A program made the position numbers and the translations under genes. From Sporobacter termitidis DSM 10068 (GTDB lineage: Bacteria > Bacillota > Clostridia > Oscillospirales > Oscillospiraceae): a stretch of 64,000 nt of DNA. Shown one piece after another: positions 53,039 through 60,624 of the stretch. The stretch is taken from contig NZ_FQXV01000015.1 of assembly GCF_900130065.1 (NCBI RefSeq), forward strand, positions 16,033 to 80,032, given 5' to 3'. The notes below the pieces were generated by a model, which was given only the letters and a program-made list of their open reading frames with translations, was not told where the DNA came from and searched no databases. The stretch's first letter is position 1; each line of letters starts with the position of its first letter.

Positions 53039-54466
53039 ATGAAAAAATATATTGCAGCCGCGCTGATTGCGGCCGCCGTGCTGTCGCTGGCGTCCTGCGG
53101 GTGGAGGCTCCCGGGCTCTTCCGGGCCGTCGGAATCGCCCGAGCCGTCGGCGGCGCCGTCGGAAACGCCGGAGGCCAGCCCGTCGCCGGAAAAAACGGCG
53201 GTGGACGAATTGCTCGGTACCGAGCCGGCGGCCGGGGAGCTGGGGCAGTACGTCATGCAGAATGCCCGGGACCTCCCGGCGGAGGAAAACGATAAGCTGC
53301 TGGAGCGCCTGCTGCTGGTTCAGCCGGACGTGACGATCAGCATGAGCACCAAAATATTGAACAATGCCTACATGTCGGCGCTGGACGACACGATGGGCGG
53401 CCTCCTCGACCCCACCAAGATACCGAACATCAAGGACCAGGCGGTGCGCGCGGACTACCAGGCGCTGTTCGACAGCCTGATGACGGTGGTGCGGTATGAG
53501 GAATCGCCGATCATCGAAACGAACTGGTCCGCGCTGAATAAGCTGAAGACCTCTTTCGGGGAGCAGACCGCTTTCATCATCGAGTACAGCGCCAGGCTGC
53601 AGGGCAACTACTACGGGGACGAGCTGCGGGGCCCGGACCTTATGGCCGCGGATATCGCCGCCATAGAAAAGGAGTTTTTAAAAGCGAGCGACGGCTTTGT
53701 GCGCTGGCAGCTGCGCGGGCTTTACGCGCGGGAGGTCGCCACGCTGCTTTACGGCCCGGAGGGCGCATATATCAGTGATTTTACCGCCGGAAAGAAGGAG
53801 GTGCACGGCAGGCTCAATACATACGCCGCGGCATACCCCGATACGAAATTCGGCCGGACCTGCGCAAGCCTTCTCAATATGACGTCTGAAAGCCAGCAGG
53901 CCGTGACGGATGCCATCAACGGCTCGATTGTTTTCCCGCCCGACGATCCCAGGACGATAGAGTTTGCCGCGCTGGACGAAAAGAGCGCCGCGCTCACCGT
54001 ACCCGAAATCGTGGATAAGGACAATTCCGCGCTGGCGCAGCAGCTCAACAAGACCGTCAGGGACGCCGCCGCGGGCATGCTGCCGGCGGGCACAAAAAAC
54101 CAACAGCTTTACAGCAGCGCGGCCGTCTGCGGCAACTATTTAAGCGTGGCGCTCTCCTGCAGCTATGCCGAAAAGAGCGGCAAGCCCGGCTACAGGCAGC
54201 AGCACCTCGTTTTCGACCTGACCACAGGCAGCCCCGTGACGCTCGACGACCTGGCGGCAAAGCCGCTGGACGCGTATAAAGCCGCACTCCTCCAGGTGAT
54301 GCGCGGAGACAATGTCCCGGCGGATCTCGCCGCGCCGGTGGACTTCGCCCTCAACAGCGGCGGGATGACAATCTATGTATCGCCGAAAAGCGGCACGGTT
54401 CCCGACGAGTACAACGTCACCATGAACGGCCTGCGCAGCTTTATGGACATTTCAAAGCTTTACTGA
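53039..54466 (+). CDS. Lipoprotein of unknown function with DUF3298-like C-terminus
   Basis: 475 residues. Lipobox LASC (Cys20) with a Ser/Pro/Glu-rich linker (21-55), a helical middle region without known motif, and a C-terminal part (about 355-470) that resembles DUF3298 (YRQQHLVFDLTTGSPVTLDDL). Extracellular, membrane-tethered. Start behind GGAGGGATATC, followed by a terminator. Confidence 0.75.
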   Translation: MKKYIAAALIAAAVLSLASCGWRLPGSSGPSESPEPSAAPSETPEASPSPEKTAVDELLGTEPAAGELGQYVMQNARDLPAEENDKLLERLLLVQPDVTISMSTKILNNAYMSALDDTMGGLLDPTKIPNIKDQAVRADYQALFDSLMTVVRYEESPIIETNWSALNKLKTSFGEQTAFIIEYSARLQGNYYGDELRGPDLMAADIAAIEKEFLKASDGFVRWQLRGLYAREVATLLYGPEGAYISDFTAGKKEVHGRLNTYAAAYPDTKFGRTCASLLNMTSESQQAVTDAINGSIVFPPDDPRTIEFAALDEKSAALTVPEIVDKDNSALAQQLNKTVRDAAAGMLPAGTKNQQLYSSAAVCGNYLSVALSCSYAEKSGKPGYRQQHLVFDLTTGSPVTLDDLAAKPLDAYKAALLQVMRGDNVPADLAAPVDFALNSGGMTIYVSPKSGTVPDEYNVTMNGLRSFMDISKLY

Positions 54467-54482
54467 CAAAAATAATCCGCTC

Positions 54483-54510
54483 CGGCCCGCTGTCGCGGGC
54501 CGTTCTTTTT
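54483..54510 (+). terminator. Intrinsic terminator after the lipoprotein gene
   Basis: 8-bp GC stem CGGCCCGC/GCGGGCCG (54483-54502) with TGTC loop and TTCTTTTT tail. Confidence 0.85.
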
Positions 54511-54587
54511 AGTTTTGACACAGAAATCCTCATAATTGCCGCCGTATTCCAAATACTAATCGCGAAAAAGCGGCAAAGGATGATTTC

Positions 54588-55700
54588 ATGAATAAGCTCA
54601 AAACGGTTCTCTGCTTCGCGCTGGTCTGCATTCTGCTCGCCGGCACGGCGTCGGCAGCGGTGACGGACAGCGCGGATAACAGATTTGACTTCGCGGGCAA
54701 TGTGATCGCTGACAGGAACGTCACCGGCGACTATGTTGCCATCGGGCAGAACATTAAGCTGGAGGCGGGCGTCAAGGGCGATATTATCGCCATCGGCCGG
54801 GCCATCACCATCACCGATCAGGACGCGGTGCAGAACATTTTCGCCCTGGGGCAGTACGTCACGGTGCGGGCAAAGAGCGCCCGCAATATCTACGCCACGG
54901 GCGCCGACGTCACGGTGAGCGACGGCACCGACGTGAAGGGCGCCTATCTCTGCGGCGTCAACATCAGCTTCGGCGGGACGGCGCAGGACGCCTATATGGC
55001 CGGTGCCAGCGTGACGGAGGACGGCACGATTTACGGCGATCTCACCATCCGCAGCGACCACATCACCTTCGGCAGAAACGCGACGGTGGGCGGCCATCTC
55101 ACGGTGATCGGCACCGTCAAGCCGCAGCTGCCGCCCAATATCGACCCGGCCAAGATGACGTTCAAGCGGGTCATGCACCCCCGGAACGACAACAAGCCGG
55201 CCGGACAGCAGGGCGTCAACCGGTTCAAGGTCATCATGGCCGCCGTCGGCGTCGTGACGGCGGTGATCCTGGCCCTTCTGATGACGCTGTTCCGGGGTGG
55301 TTACTTCAAGGCCCGCGCCCTCGAATTCAGAAAGCGCTGGTGGAAGGACCTGCTCTTCGGCATCATCGCCTTTATCGTCATGCCCGTGGCGGCGCTGGTC
55401 TGCATGCTGACGATTTTCGCGATCCCGATAGGCGTTATCGTGCTGGCGATCTACGCGGTTTTGATTTATCTCGCGCCCGTCATCACCGGCATGATCCTCG
55501 GCCGCGTGGTGCTGCCCAGGATGAGCCGTTATCTGTCGGCCGGCCTCGGCGCGGCGGTGATCGAGCTGCTGATGCTCGTCCCGATCCTGAAGCTCGTGAT
55601 CGCCCTGCTCTGTGCGTTCTATACGCTGGGCATCACGGTCGTGCGCATGAAGCCGCGGCGGGAAAACAACCCTCCGGGAGAATTGAAGCCCCACGAGTAA
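54588..55700 (+). CDS. Exported bactofilin-like beta-solenoid protein with membrane helices
   Basis: 370 residues: signal peptide (1-22, ending TASAA), a region (25-180) of short repeats rich in Gly, Val, Asp and Asn (GDYVAIGQNIKLEAGVKGDI, then GRAITITDQDAVQNIFALGQ) like a bactofilin beta-helix, a proline linker, and four hydrophobic helices (about 210-355). Cytoplasmic bactofilins have neither a signal nor these helices, so this variant probably forms a surface or envelope-facing scaffold. A normal bactofilin gene begins at 63900. Confidence 0.8.
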   Translation: MNKLKTVLCFALVCILLAGTASAAVTDSADNRFDFAGNVIADRNVTGDYVAIGQNIKLEAGVKGDIIAIGRAITITDQDAVQNIFALGQYVTVRAKSARNIYATGADVTVSDGTDVKGAYLCGVNISFGGTAQDAYMAGASVTEDGTIYGDLTIRSDHITFGRNATVGGHLTVIGTVKPQLPPNIDPAKMTFKRVMHPRNDNKPAGQQGVNRFKVIMAAVGVVTAVILALLMTLFRGGYFKARALEFRKRWWKDLLFGIIAFIVMPVAALVCMLTIFAIPIGVIVLAIYAVLIYLAPVITGMILGRVVLPRMSRYLSAGLGAAVIELLMLVPILKLVIALLCAFYTLGITVVRMKPRRENNPPGELKPHE

Positions 55701-55740
55701 ACGCGGCGGAACGGATGAAAACCGTTTCCGCGCAGACATT

Positions 55741-55767
55741 GCCCCCGCGCACGTCGTGCGCGGGGGC
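55741..55767. terminator. GC-rich hairpin after the bactofilin-like gene
   Basis: 12-bp stem GCCCCCGCGCAC/GTGCGCGGGGGC with a GTC loop; lacks a T-run. Confidence 0.5.
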
Positions 55768-55902
55768 TGCTGCGTTGTGCCGAAGCTTCCGGGAAATTTT
55801 TAACAGGCAATCGATTGACGGCGCCGCGTTCATTACATATAATAAAGTTTAGTATGATTTTGGGATAAGATTATTATAATAGCCGAAGGCGGAAGACATG
55901 TT

Positions 55903-56676
55903 ATGGATATAGTGAGAGGCAAAAAAGGTTTCATCATCGATATGGACGGCGTTATCTACCACGGGGAGCGCCTGCTCCCGGGGGTCAAGGAGTTTGTCGG
56001 CTGGCTGTACAGGCAGGACAAGAAATTCCTGTTTCTCACAAACGCCAGCGGCCGGTCGCCGAAGGAGCTGCAGCTGAAGCTCTACCGCATGGGCCTGGAT
56101 GTGGACGAGAGCCATTTTTACACCAGCGCCCTGGCGACGGCCAAGTTCCTGAGCCGGCAGCATCCCGGCTGCAGCGCCTACGTCATTGGGGAGCCCGGCC
56201 TCTACAATGCCCTGCACGACGCCGGCATCACCATTAACGAAATAAACCCCGATTACGTCGTCGTGGGTGAAACGAACAGCTACAGCTACGATAAAATCTG
56301 CCGGGCCTCCCATCTCGTCTTCGGCGGCGCGAAGCTGGTCGGCACGAACTCCGACCTGACCGGCCCCAGCGAAACCGGCATTATTCCGGCCTGCCGGGCC
56401 CTGGTGGCGCCCATCGAGCTGACCACCGGCCGGAGCGCCTACTATGTCGGCAAGCCGAACCCGCTGATGATGCGCACGGGGCTCAACATGCTGGGCGTCC
56501 ATTCCGAGGAGACGGCCATGATCGGCGACCGGATGGATACGGACATCATCGCCGGCATTGAAAGCGGCCTGGACACTGTGCTCGTCCTGTCGGGGGTCAC
56601 ATCGCGGGAGTCGATGGAGAAATATCCGTACCGGCCGCGGGTCGTCCTCGGCGGGGTGGGCGAGATCCCGGATTGA
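55903..56676 (+). CDS. HAD superfamily IIA hydrolase (NagD/AraL-like)
   Basis: 257 residues. Motif I DMDGVIYHG (Asp13 nucleophile, Asp15), motif II TNASGRS, the conserved Lys in VGKPNPLMM and motif IV GDRMDTDI. Phosphatase for sugar phosphates or related small phosphoesters; natural substrate not evident. Weak ribosome site (GGAAG). Confidence 0.93.
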   Translation: MDIVRGKKGFIIDMDGVIYHGERLLPGVKEFVGWLYRQDKKFLFLTNASGRSPKELQLKLYRMGLDVDESHFYTSALATAKFLSRQHPGCSAYVIGEPGLYNALHDAGITINEINPDYVVVGETNSYSYDKICRASHLVFGGAKLVGTNSDLTGPSETGIIPACRALVAPIELTTGRSAYYVGKPNPLMMRTGLNMLGVHSEETAMIGDRMDTDIIAGIESGLDTVLVLSGVTSRESMEKYPYRPRVVLGGVGEIPD

Positions 56677-56771
56677 AGTGAAAAAAAGCGCTGAGCGGTG
56701 TTTTTCTCAATTGTCTTTAGGCCTGTTTTGTGCTATCATAACGTCAAACTTTTGAAGGAAGACGCGCGCGT

Positions 56772-57224
56772 ATGGATTGGTTTTCGCAGCTTATCAGCAA
56801 TAAACTGCTCCTGAGCGGCTTTGCCGCCTGGGTGGCGGCGCAGATTTTGAAGACGATAGTTCACGCCATCGTCAACAGGAAAATCGACTGGCCCCGCCTC
56901 ATCGGGGACGGCGGCATGCCCAGCAGCCACTCGGCCACCGTTACAGCCGTGGCCGCGTCGAGCGGGCTTTACTACGGCCTCGGCTCCTTCCAGTTCGGCG
57001 TGACGGTGATTTTGGCGTTTATCGTCATGCACGACGCGATGGGCGTCCGCAAGGAGACGGGCAAGCACGCCATTATTCTAAACGACATTGTCGAGTTTAT
57101 CGATTCCATGGGGAGGAACGTGTCCCCCGAGGAAAAGCTGAAGGAATTCGTCGGGCACTCGCCGCTGCAGGTCATCGCCGGCGCCGCGCTCGGTATCATC
57201 GTGGCTTTTGTCGTCAGGTTCTAG
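56772..57224 (+). CDS. Divergent PAP2 (DUF212) membrane protein
   Basis: 150 residues with about four helices. GDGGMPSSHSATVTAVAAS holds the SSHS phosphatase motif of PAP2 enzymes, and VMHDAMGVRKETGKHA is characteristic of DUF212. Probably a lipid phosphate phosphatase or related enzyme; activity not proven for this family to my knowledge. Confidence 0.92.
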   Translation: MDWFSQLISNKLLLSGFAAWVAAQILKTIVHAIVNRKIDWPRLIGDGGMPSSHSATVTAVAASSGLYYGLGSFQFGVTVILAFIVMHDAMGVRKETGKHAIILNDIVEFIDSMGRNVSPEEKLKEFVGHSPLQVIAGAALGIIVAFVVRF

Positions 57225-57229
57225 CGGGT

Positions 57230-57258
57230 GGTGCGGCGTCTCGGTGAGGCGCCGCACC
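57230..57258. terminator. Hairpin after the DUF212 gene
   Basis: 9-bp stem GGTGCGGCG/CGCCGCACC with an 11-nt loop; weak T-rich tail. Confidence 0.45.
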
Positions 57259-57302
57259 GCTCGTTTCAGCTTTCCGGCCGACGTCTTTTTAGGGGGAATA
57301 CA

Positions 57303-57887
57303 ATGGAAAGTATATTCAGGCCCGCGTCCGAAAAGGACGCGGAGGAAATCTTTAACTTGTTTGAAACGGCGGTCAGGCGCCTGCAGACGCAGCGCATCGA
57401 CCAGTGGGACGATACATATCCCGACAGGCGGCTCCTTGGGGAAGACATTGCCGGCCGGCAGATGTATATTCTGACCCGGGGCGGCAGGATCACCGCGGCC
57501 GTCGTCCTCAACGAGGAGCAGGACGGGGTGTACGGCGGCGCGGACTGGACGGACCGGGACGGCAGGGTTGCCGTGATCCACAGGCTCTGCGTTCATCCCG
57601 ATTTTCAGGGGATGGGCGTCGGCCGGCAGACGGTGCTTGCGGCCGAAAACCACCTGAAAGGCGCCGGCTATACCTCTATCCGCCTCGACGCCTTTAAAAA
57701 GAACGCGGCCTCGCTGCGCCTGTACGACCGTATGGGCTACAGCCCGGCAGGCCATGCCGTTCTGCATAAACGCGAATTCGTGCTCTATGAAAAGCTGCTC
57801 GGGAGGACGCGAAATATTAATCAAGCAGATGCAGATACTAGCGCTGTCATGTGTTTCCCGGAAAATATGGGGACGACGGGCGATTGA
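57303..57887 (+). CDS. GNAT N-acetyltransferase
   Basis: 194 residues. Acetyl-CoA-binding VHPDFQGMGVGRQTVLAAE (about 99-117) and LRLYDRMGYSPAG at the end define a GNAT enzyme; substrate unknown. ATG 57303 behind AGGGGG. The last residues and the TGA stop lie inside the palindromic repeat at 57878, so the natural C-terminus (after about residue 165) has probably been extended or altered by that repeat. Confidence 0.87.
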   Translation: MESIFRPASEKDAEEIFNLFETAVRRLQTQRIDQWDDTYPDRRLLGEDIAGRQMYILTRGGRITAAVVLNEEQDGVYGGADWTDRDGRVAVIHRLCVHPDFQGMGVGRQTVLAAENHLKGAGYTSIRLDAFKKNAASLRLYDRMGYSPAGHAVLHKREFVLYEKLLGRTRNINQADADTSAVMCFPENMGTTGD

Positions 57888-57896
57888 TAATCGCCC
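57878..57896. repeat. Intergenic palindrome, copy g, inside the GNAT stop
   Basis: GGGCGATT-GAT-AATCGCCC, followed by GTCCGTTT as at 52879. The TGA stop of the GNAT gene lies within it. Confidence 0.65.
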
Positions 57897-57944
57897 GTCC
57901 GTTTTTACACCGTATACATCACATTTTTGTCGAGGAGGGATATC

Positions 57945-59330
57945 ATGCCGATCATCGGCGCGTTTATCGTCCCGCATCCTCCGGTCATCCTGCCGGAGGT
58001 GGGCAGGGGAGAGGAACAGAAAATCCGGAAGACGGCCGACGCCTACCGGGAGGCGGCGCGCCGTATAGCGCGGCTCAAGCCCGAGACGATCGTTGTCACG
58101 TCCCCCCACAGCGTCATGTACGCCGACTATATCCACATCTCGCCGGGGGAAAAGGCCGGGGGTGACATGCGCCAGTTCCGGGCGCCGCAGGTCGCCGTGA
58201 CGGCGATATACGACACCGGCTTTGTGGCTGAGCTCTCGGCACTGGCGCAGGAGGCCGGTATCCCGGCCGGGACGCTGGGGGAGAGAAATCCCGGCCTCGA
58301 CCACGGCACGCTGCTCCCGCTCCTGTTCATCAACGAGCAGTACGGCGATTACCGCCTGGTGCGCACCGGCCTGTCCGGCCTGCCGCCGGAGGATCACTAT
58401 CGGTTCGGGATGTGTATCGCGCGGGCCGCGGAAAAGTCCGGCAAGCGCGTGGTGCTCATCGCCAGCGGCGACCTGTCCCACAAGGTCAGTGCCGAGGGTC
58501 CCTACGGCTATGCCGAGGAGGGCGTGCAGTTCGACCGGGAGATTACCGAGGCGATGGCCTCCGGCGATTTTCTGAGGTTTCTGACGTTTACCCCCGAGTT
58601 TGCCGAAAAGGCCGCCGAATGCGGCCTGCGCTCCTGCATCATCCTGGCCGGCGCGCTGGACGGTAAGGACGTGGACGCGGAGCTTTTGTCCTACGAGGGG
58701 ACCTTCGGCGTGGGCTATGGCGTCGCGTCCTTCATCCCGAAGGGCGAAAATCCCGAGCGCCGCTTCCTCGACGCCTATCTCAGCCATGAGGCGGCGCGGC
58801 TGCGGCAGCTTAGGGACGGCGAGGACGCTTACGTCAGGCTGGCGCGGCAGTCCGTCGAGCATTTTATCACGACCGGCCAGCGGGCAACACTGCCCGACGG
58901 CCTGCCGGAGGAGCTGCTGGCGAGAAGGGCCGGCGTCTTTGTCTCGCTGAAAAAGCGCGGAAGCCTCCGTGGCTGTATCGGCACCATCGCGCCGGTGACC
59001 GGCAGCGTTGCCGAGGAGATTCTGAGAAACGCTGTGAGCTCCTGCTCGGAGGACCCGCGCTTTGACAAGGTGCGGCCCGAGGAGCTGCCCGAGCTCGTCT
59101 ACAGCGTGGACGTGCTCTCGTCCCCAGAGCCCATCGAGTCGCCGGACGCGCTGGACGTCAAACGCTACGGCGTTATCGTCTCCACAGGCCGCAAGCGCGG
59201 CCTGCTGCTACCGAATCTGGAGGGCGTGGACACGGTAGCGCAGCAGATTGCGATCGCCAGCCAGAAGGCCGGCATCAGGCCGGGCGAGCCGGTCGGCCTG
59301 GAGCGCTTTGAGGTGGTGCGCCACACGTGA
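57945..59330 (+). CDS. Fused AmmeMemoRadiSam protein: MEMO/LigB domain plus AMMECR1 domain
   Basis: 461 residues. The N-terminal MEMO/class III dioxygenase-like domain (1-260) has VPHPP, TSPHSVMYADY and LDHGTLLPLLF, whose His residues could bind iron; the C-terminal AMMECR1 domain (about 275-461) has GVFVSLKKRGSLRGCIGTI. These two parts are often separate genes. Its stop overlaps the start of the radical SAM partner (GTGA). The three-part system is widespread but its chemistry is not established to my knowledge. Confidence 0.93.
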   Translation: MPIIGAFIVPHPPVILPEVGRGEEQKIRKTADAYREAARRIARLKPETIVVTSPHSVMYADYIHISPGEKAGGDMRQFRAPQVAVTAIYDTGFVAELSALAQEAGIPAGTLGERNPGLDHGTLLPLLFINEQYGDYRLVRTGLSGLPPEDHYRFGMCIARAAEKSGKRVVLIASGDLSHKVSAEGPYGYAEEGVQFDREITEAMASGDFLRFLTFTPEFAEKAAECGLRSCIILAGALDGKDVDAELLSYEGTFGVGYGVASFIPKGENPERRFLDAYLSHEAARLRQLRDGEDAYVRLARQSVEHFITTGQRATLPDGLPEELLARRAGVFVSLKKRGSLRGCIGTIAPVTGSVAEEILRNAVSSCSEDPRFDKVRPEELPELVYSVDVLSSPEPIESPDALDVKRYGVIVSTGRKRGLLLPNLEGVDTVAQQIAIASQKAGIRPGEPVGLERFEVVRHT

Positions 59331-60154
59331 GTGTTCGGTGCGAGATCTGCCCCCACAGCTGCGTGATCGGGGAAGGCCGCACCGGCTTTTGCGGCGCCCG
59401 GGGCAACAGGGGCGGCGCGGTGGTCTGCACAAACTACGGCCGCCTGACCGCCATGGCGCTGGACCCCATCGAGAAAAAGCCGCTGTACCGTTTTATGCCG
59501 GGCAGCCGGATACTGTCGGTGGGCAGCTACGGCTGCAACCTGCGCTGTCCCTTCTGCCAGAACTGCGGCATCTCCATGGCGGACGAGGGCTCCGCCGACA
59601 CGGCGTATATGCCGCCGGAGCAGCTCGCGGACAAGGCGCTGGCGCTTGTCCCGCAGGGGAATATCGGCGTCGCTTTCACCTATAACGAGCCGCTCATAGG
59701 CTTTGAGTACGTGGCCGACTGCGCGCGGCTGGTGCGGGCGTGCGGGCTCAAAAACGTCCTCGTCACCAACGGGTATGTCTGCGAGCGGCCGCTTCTCGAT
59801 ATTCTCCCCCTGATCGACGCGATGAACATCGACCTCAAGGGTTTCACGGAGGAGTTTTACCGCAGGCTGAGCGGCGATCTGGATACGGTGAAAACAACGA
59901 TCGCCCTGGCCGCGGGGCGCTGCCACGTAGAGGTGACGACGCTGGTGATCCCGGGGGAGAACGACGGCGCGGAGGAAATGGAGGCCCTGGCCGCCTGGCT
60001 GGCCGGCGTGGGCGCCGATATCCCGCTGCACCTGTCGCGCTTTTTCCCCCGCTACAAATACGCCGGCAAAACACCCACGCCGAAGGAGACGCTGTACCGT
60101 CTCCGCGACGTTGCGCAGCGGCATTTGAAGTATGTATATCTCGGAAATATATAA
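59327..60154 (+). CDS. amrS: AmmeMemoRadiSam system radical SAM enzyme
   Basis: 275 residues. CNLRCPFC (about 66-73) binds the radical SAM [4Fe-4S] cluster. An N-terminal CEICPHSC...FCGARGN region has four more cysteines, as in the PflA-like branch of this family. GTG start inside the stop of the fused upstream gene shows coupling. Probably works with the MEMO-AMMECR1 protein to modify a small molecule or protein; substrate unknown. Confidence 0.92.
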   Translation: MSVRCEICPHSCVIGEGRTGFCGARGNRGGAVVCTNYGRLTAMALDPIEKKPLYRFMPGSRILSVGSYGCNLRCPFCQNCGISMADEGSADTAYMPPEQLADKALALVPQGNIGVAFTYNEPLIGFEYVADCARLVRACGLKNVLVTNGYVCERPLLDILPLIDAMNIDLKGFTEEFYRRLSGDLDTVKTTIALAAGRCHVEVTTLVIPGENDGAEEMEALAAWLAGVGADIPLHLSRFFPRYKYAGKTPTPKETLYRLRDVAQRHLKYVYLGNI

Positions 60155-60171
60155 ACTTGAAATATGCGAAA

Positions 60172-60227
60172 GGGCCGCTGAGGGCGGCGGCCCGGCAGAC
60201 GGCGGGCCGAGTCGTCCCGCCCTACGA
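60172..60227. repeat. Compound intergenic palindromes, copy h
   Basis: GGGCCGC...GCGGCCC (60172-60193) and GGCGGG...CCCGCC (60201-60222), followed by CTACG as in other family members. Confidence 0.5.
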
Positions 60228-60275
60228 AAACGCGGTGCCGATGGAATTCGTATATGCACAGGGCGCGGCTTAGAA

Positions 60276-60322
60276 AAAAATAGACAACTCCGGTTTCTTG
60301 GGCCGCGGGTTGTCTTTTTTAT
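60276..60322. terminator. Bidirectional terminator between amrS and tlp
   Basis: AGACAAC/GTTGTCT stem with an inner CCG/CGG, A-run before and T-run after, between converging genes. Confidence 0.75.
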
Positions 60323-60550
60323 TTACGACTTTTTGTTGCGCAGGTGCTCGGCCTCGTCCTTGATTTCGCTGCGGAAGCCGTCAAGGGCCTCTTCCCGCCG
60401 CTCGTTTTTGGCGATCAGCTCGTCGCGGGTTTTATCGCTGGACGTGGCCCGGATCGTGCTGCTGGCTTCCCGCATGTTTTTCATTGTTCCGTCGATGCTC
60501 TCCTGGATGCGTGCCACATTGTCGTCTCTGTTGTCGGGATTTCTTTTCAA
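60323..60550 (-). CDS. tlp: Small acid-soluble spore protein Tlp
   Basis: 75 residues starting at TTG 60550 behind AAAGGAGG. The pattern NPDNRDDNVARIQESIDGT at the start and NERREEALDGFRSEIKDEAE at the end closely follows Tlp of Bacillus subtilis (NPDDRSDNVEKLQ..., NERREESIEAFRNEIQDE). Tlp is found in the spore core and is made in the forespore, so the gene marks the organism as a spore-former. No forespore promoter was recognised by eye. Confidence 0.88.
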   Translation of the reverse strand: MKRNPDNRDDNVARIQESIDGTMKNMREASSTIRATSSDKTRDELIAKNERREEALDGFRSEIKDEAEHLRNKKS

Positions 60551-60624
60551 GCGCAGCCTCCTTTCTAAAGCATTATCAATGCATAGTATTCCGCTCCGGC
60601 GCGCCGTTATTTGAGGGAATATAT

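Noticed and set aside
54515..54536. TTGACA with CATAAT as a promoter for the bactofilin-like gene
   Set aside because: The spacing is only 10 bp and no -10 box lies at 16-18 bp.
54441..55739. 432-codon minus-strand frame opposite the bactofilin-like gene
   Set aside because: Rich in Asp, His, Arg and Gln as expected for an antisense shadow; the plus strand has a signal peptide, helices and a ribosome site.
57078..58862. 594-codon minus-strand open frame
   Set aside because: It runs antisense across three recognisable genes (DUF212, GNAT, MEMO-AMMECR1) and shows no protein family features.
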